From: Bifidobacterium breve DSM 20213 = JCM 1192
Lineage (GTDB): Bacteria; Actinomycetota; Actinomycetes; Actinomycetales; Bifidobacteriaceae
NCBI RefSeq assembly: GCF_001025175.1
Contig: NZ_AP012324.1
Coordinates: 310,001 to 374,000 of the forward strand
Length of the DNA: 64,000 nucleotides
Reading direction: 5' to 3'
Part shown: one piece after another, positions 63,604 through 64,000 of the stretch
Layout: every line of letters begins with the position of its first letter
Position numbering within the stretch: the stretch's first letter is position 1
Position numbers and translations under genes: made by a program
Notes under the pieces: generated by a model
What the model was told of the DNA's origin: nothing
Database searches by the model: none
What the model saw: only the letters and a program-made list of their open reading frames with translations

Positions 63604-63616
63604 ATCTTAACGATAC
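63604..63616. promoter_or_regulatory. Candidate LacI operator O2
   Basis: ATCTTAACGATAC shares the nine-base half ATCTTAACG with O1 in the same orientation; the other half has diverged. It lies 67-79 bases before the binding-lipoprotein start, so it could control that promoter. Confidence 0.4.
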
Positions 63617-63682
63617 GATATGGAGATGCGATGACACTGCATTCGTATCGGTCCAGTAAAGAAGCTGACGAAAGAGGTTCAT

Positions 63683-64000
63683 GTGAACAAGGGTTTATAT
63701 AGGGCGGTATGCGCTGTGGCGGCCGCTGCGCTTGCGTTCCCCCTTGCCGCGTGCGGCAGTGGCGGCGGAGATACGGGTGCCAGCGGCATTACCGCCGATG
63801 ATGTCCAAGCGGCGTTGGACAGCGACGAGGATATCACGCTCACCGTGTGGACGTGGGCCTATGACATCCGCAAAAAGAGCACTGACGCCTTTATGAAAAA
63901 GTATCCCCACATCAAAATCGATCTGGTCTCGACCGGCACGTCGTCGGATCATTACACCAAATTCCAGAACGTCGTCAAAGCCGGATCGGGCATTCCCGAC
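63683..64000 (+). CDS. Sugar-binding lipoprotein of an ABC importer (5' part only)
   Basis: The first 106 residues of a protein cut by the end of the window. The lipoprotein signal is AVAAAALAFPLAAC with Cys 24. The mature part begins GSGGGDTGASGITADDVQAA, then ITLTVWTWAYDIRKKSTDAF and YPHIKIDLVSTGTSSDHYTK, the opening of carbohydrate-type binding proteins. AAAGAGG precedes GTG 63683. Permease genes presumably follow outside the window. Its position opposite the sulfatase suggests a sulfated or mucin-type sugar ligand. Confidence 0.85.
   Translation, partial: MNKGLYRAVCAVAAAALAFPLAACGSGGGDTGASGITADDVQAALDSDEDITLTVWTWAYDIRKKSTDAFMKKYPHIKIDLVSTGTSSDHYTKFQNVVKAGSGIPD

Larger units (their letters stand above)
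63197..63682. other. Divergent promoter region of the sulfatase locus
   Basis: 486 bases between the start codons of the minus-strand sulfatase and the plus-strand binding lipoprotein. It must hold both promoters. TTAACGTTAA (63292-63301) is a perfect palindrome, and ATCTTAACG recurs at 63289-63297 and 63604-63612. A weak frame at 63382-63579 has no ribosome binding site and is ignored. Confidence 0.6.

Overview
The window reads as a high-GC actinobacterial chromosome, most likely Bifidobacterium of the longum group. This is inferred from the gene set: NucS-type mismatch endonuclease, a GlnR-like regulator, GlgE, a DUF2469 protein, Rho with a long charged insert, many sugar-uptake lipoproteins and AraC/LacI sugar regulators. 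I have not compared it with any database.

Layout. 1-5600: a GNAT acetyltransferase, a DUF2469 protein, a large FAD oxidoreductase and rho with its terminator. 5687-14450: an accessory block. A broken class-IV aminotransferase gene (amber codon, then cut by an ISL3-type element) is followed by a complete alpha-galactoside locus (AraC regulator, lipoprotein, two permeases, GH36 enzyme) and an IS3 orfA remnant. 14452-29561: chorismate mutase, a large unknown exported protein, valS, an anchored peptide-binding protein, nth, a GlnR-like regulator, a membrane protein, mntP, ppa, glgE and an LPXTG surface protein. 29614-38347: initiator tRNA, metA and the complete atpBEFHAGDC operon with a readable promoter and terminator. 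38376-49091: nucS, an FKBP lipoprotein, two envelope proteins, a YbbN-like protein, a CYTH protein, tRNA-Arg(CCG), a 46-residue membrane peptide, ridA, a PlsC-type acyltransferase, gpsA (with a duplicated start region) and ddl. 49307-53647: a complete ABC importer (binding lipoprotein, two permeases, ATPase). 53648-58354: a hairpin array, a CPBP protease, MscS, aspartase and an IS5 remnant. 58355-64000: a sulfatase, LacI regulator, anaerobic sulfatase-maturing enzyme and TauE-type exporter on the minus strand, facing a sugar-binding lipoprotein that runs off the window.

Functional reading. Two carbohydrate modules stand out. The first imports and hydrolyses alpha-galactosides; it carries no ATPase and presumably borrows a shared one. 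The second looks like an import-then-desulfate system. The sulfatase has the CxPxR formylglycine motif but no signal peptide, the maturase is next to it, and TauE could remove the released sulfur anion. It is the most interesting system in the window.

Intergenic DNA is rich in structured repeats: inverted-dimer elements mostly between convergent genes, three successive 12-base-arm hairpins at 53725-53935, a CCACGTAG array at 42510-42656, and a third repeat family that sits inside a 5' duplication of gpsA. No CRISPR array, rRNA or prophage was seen.
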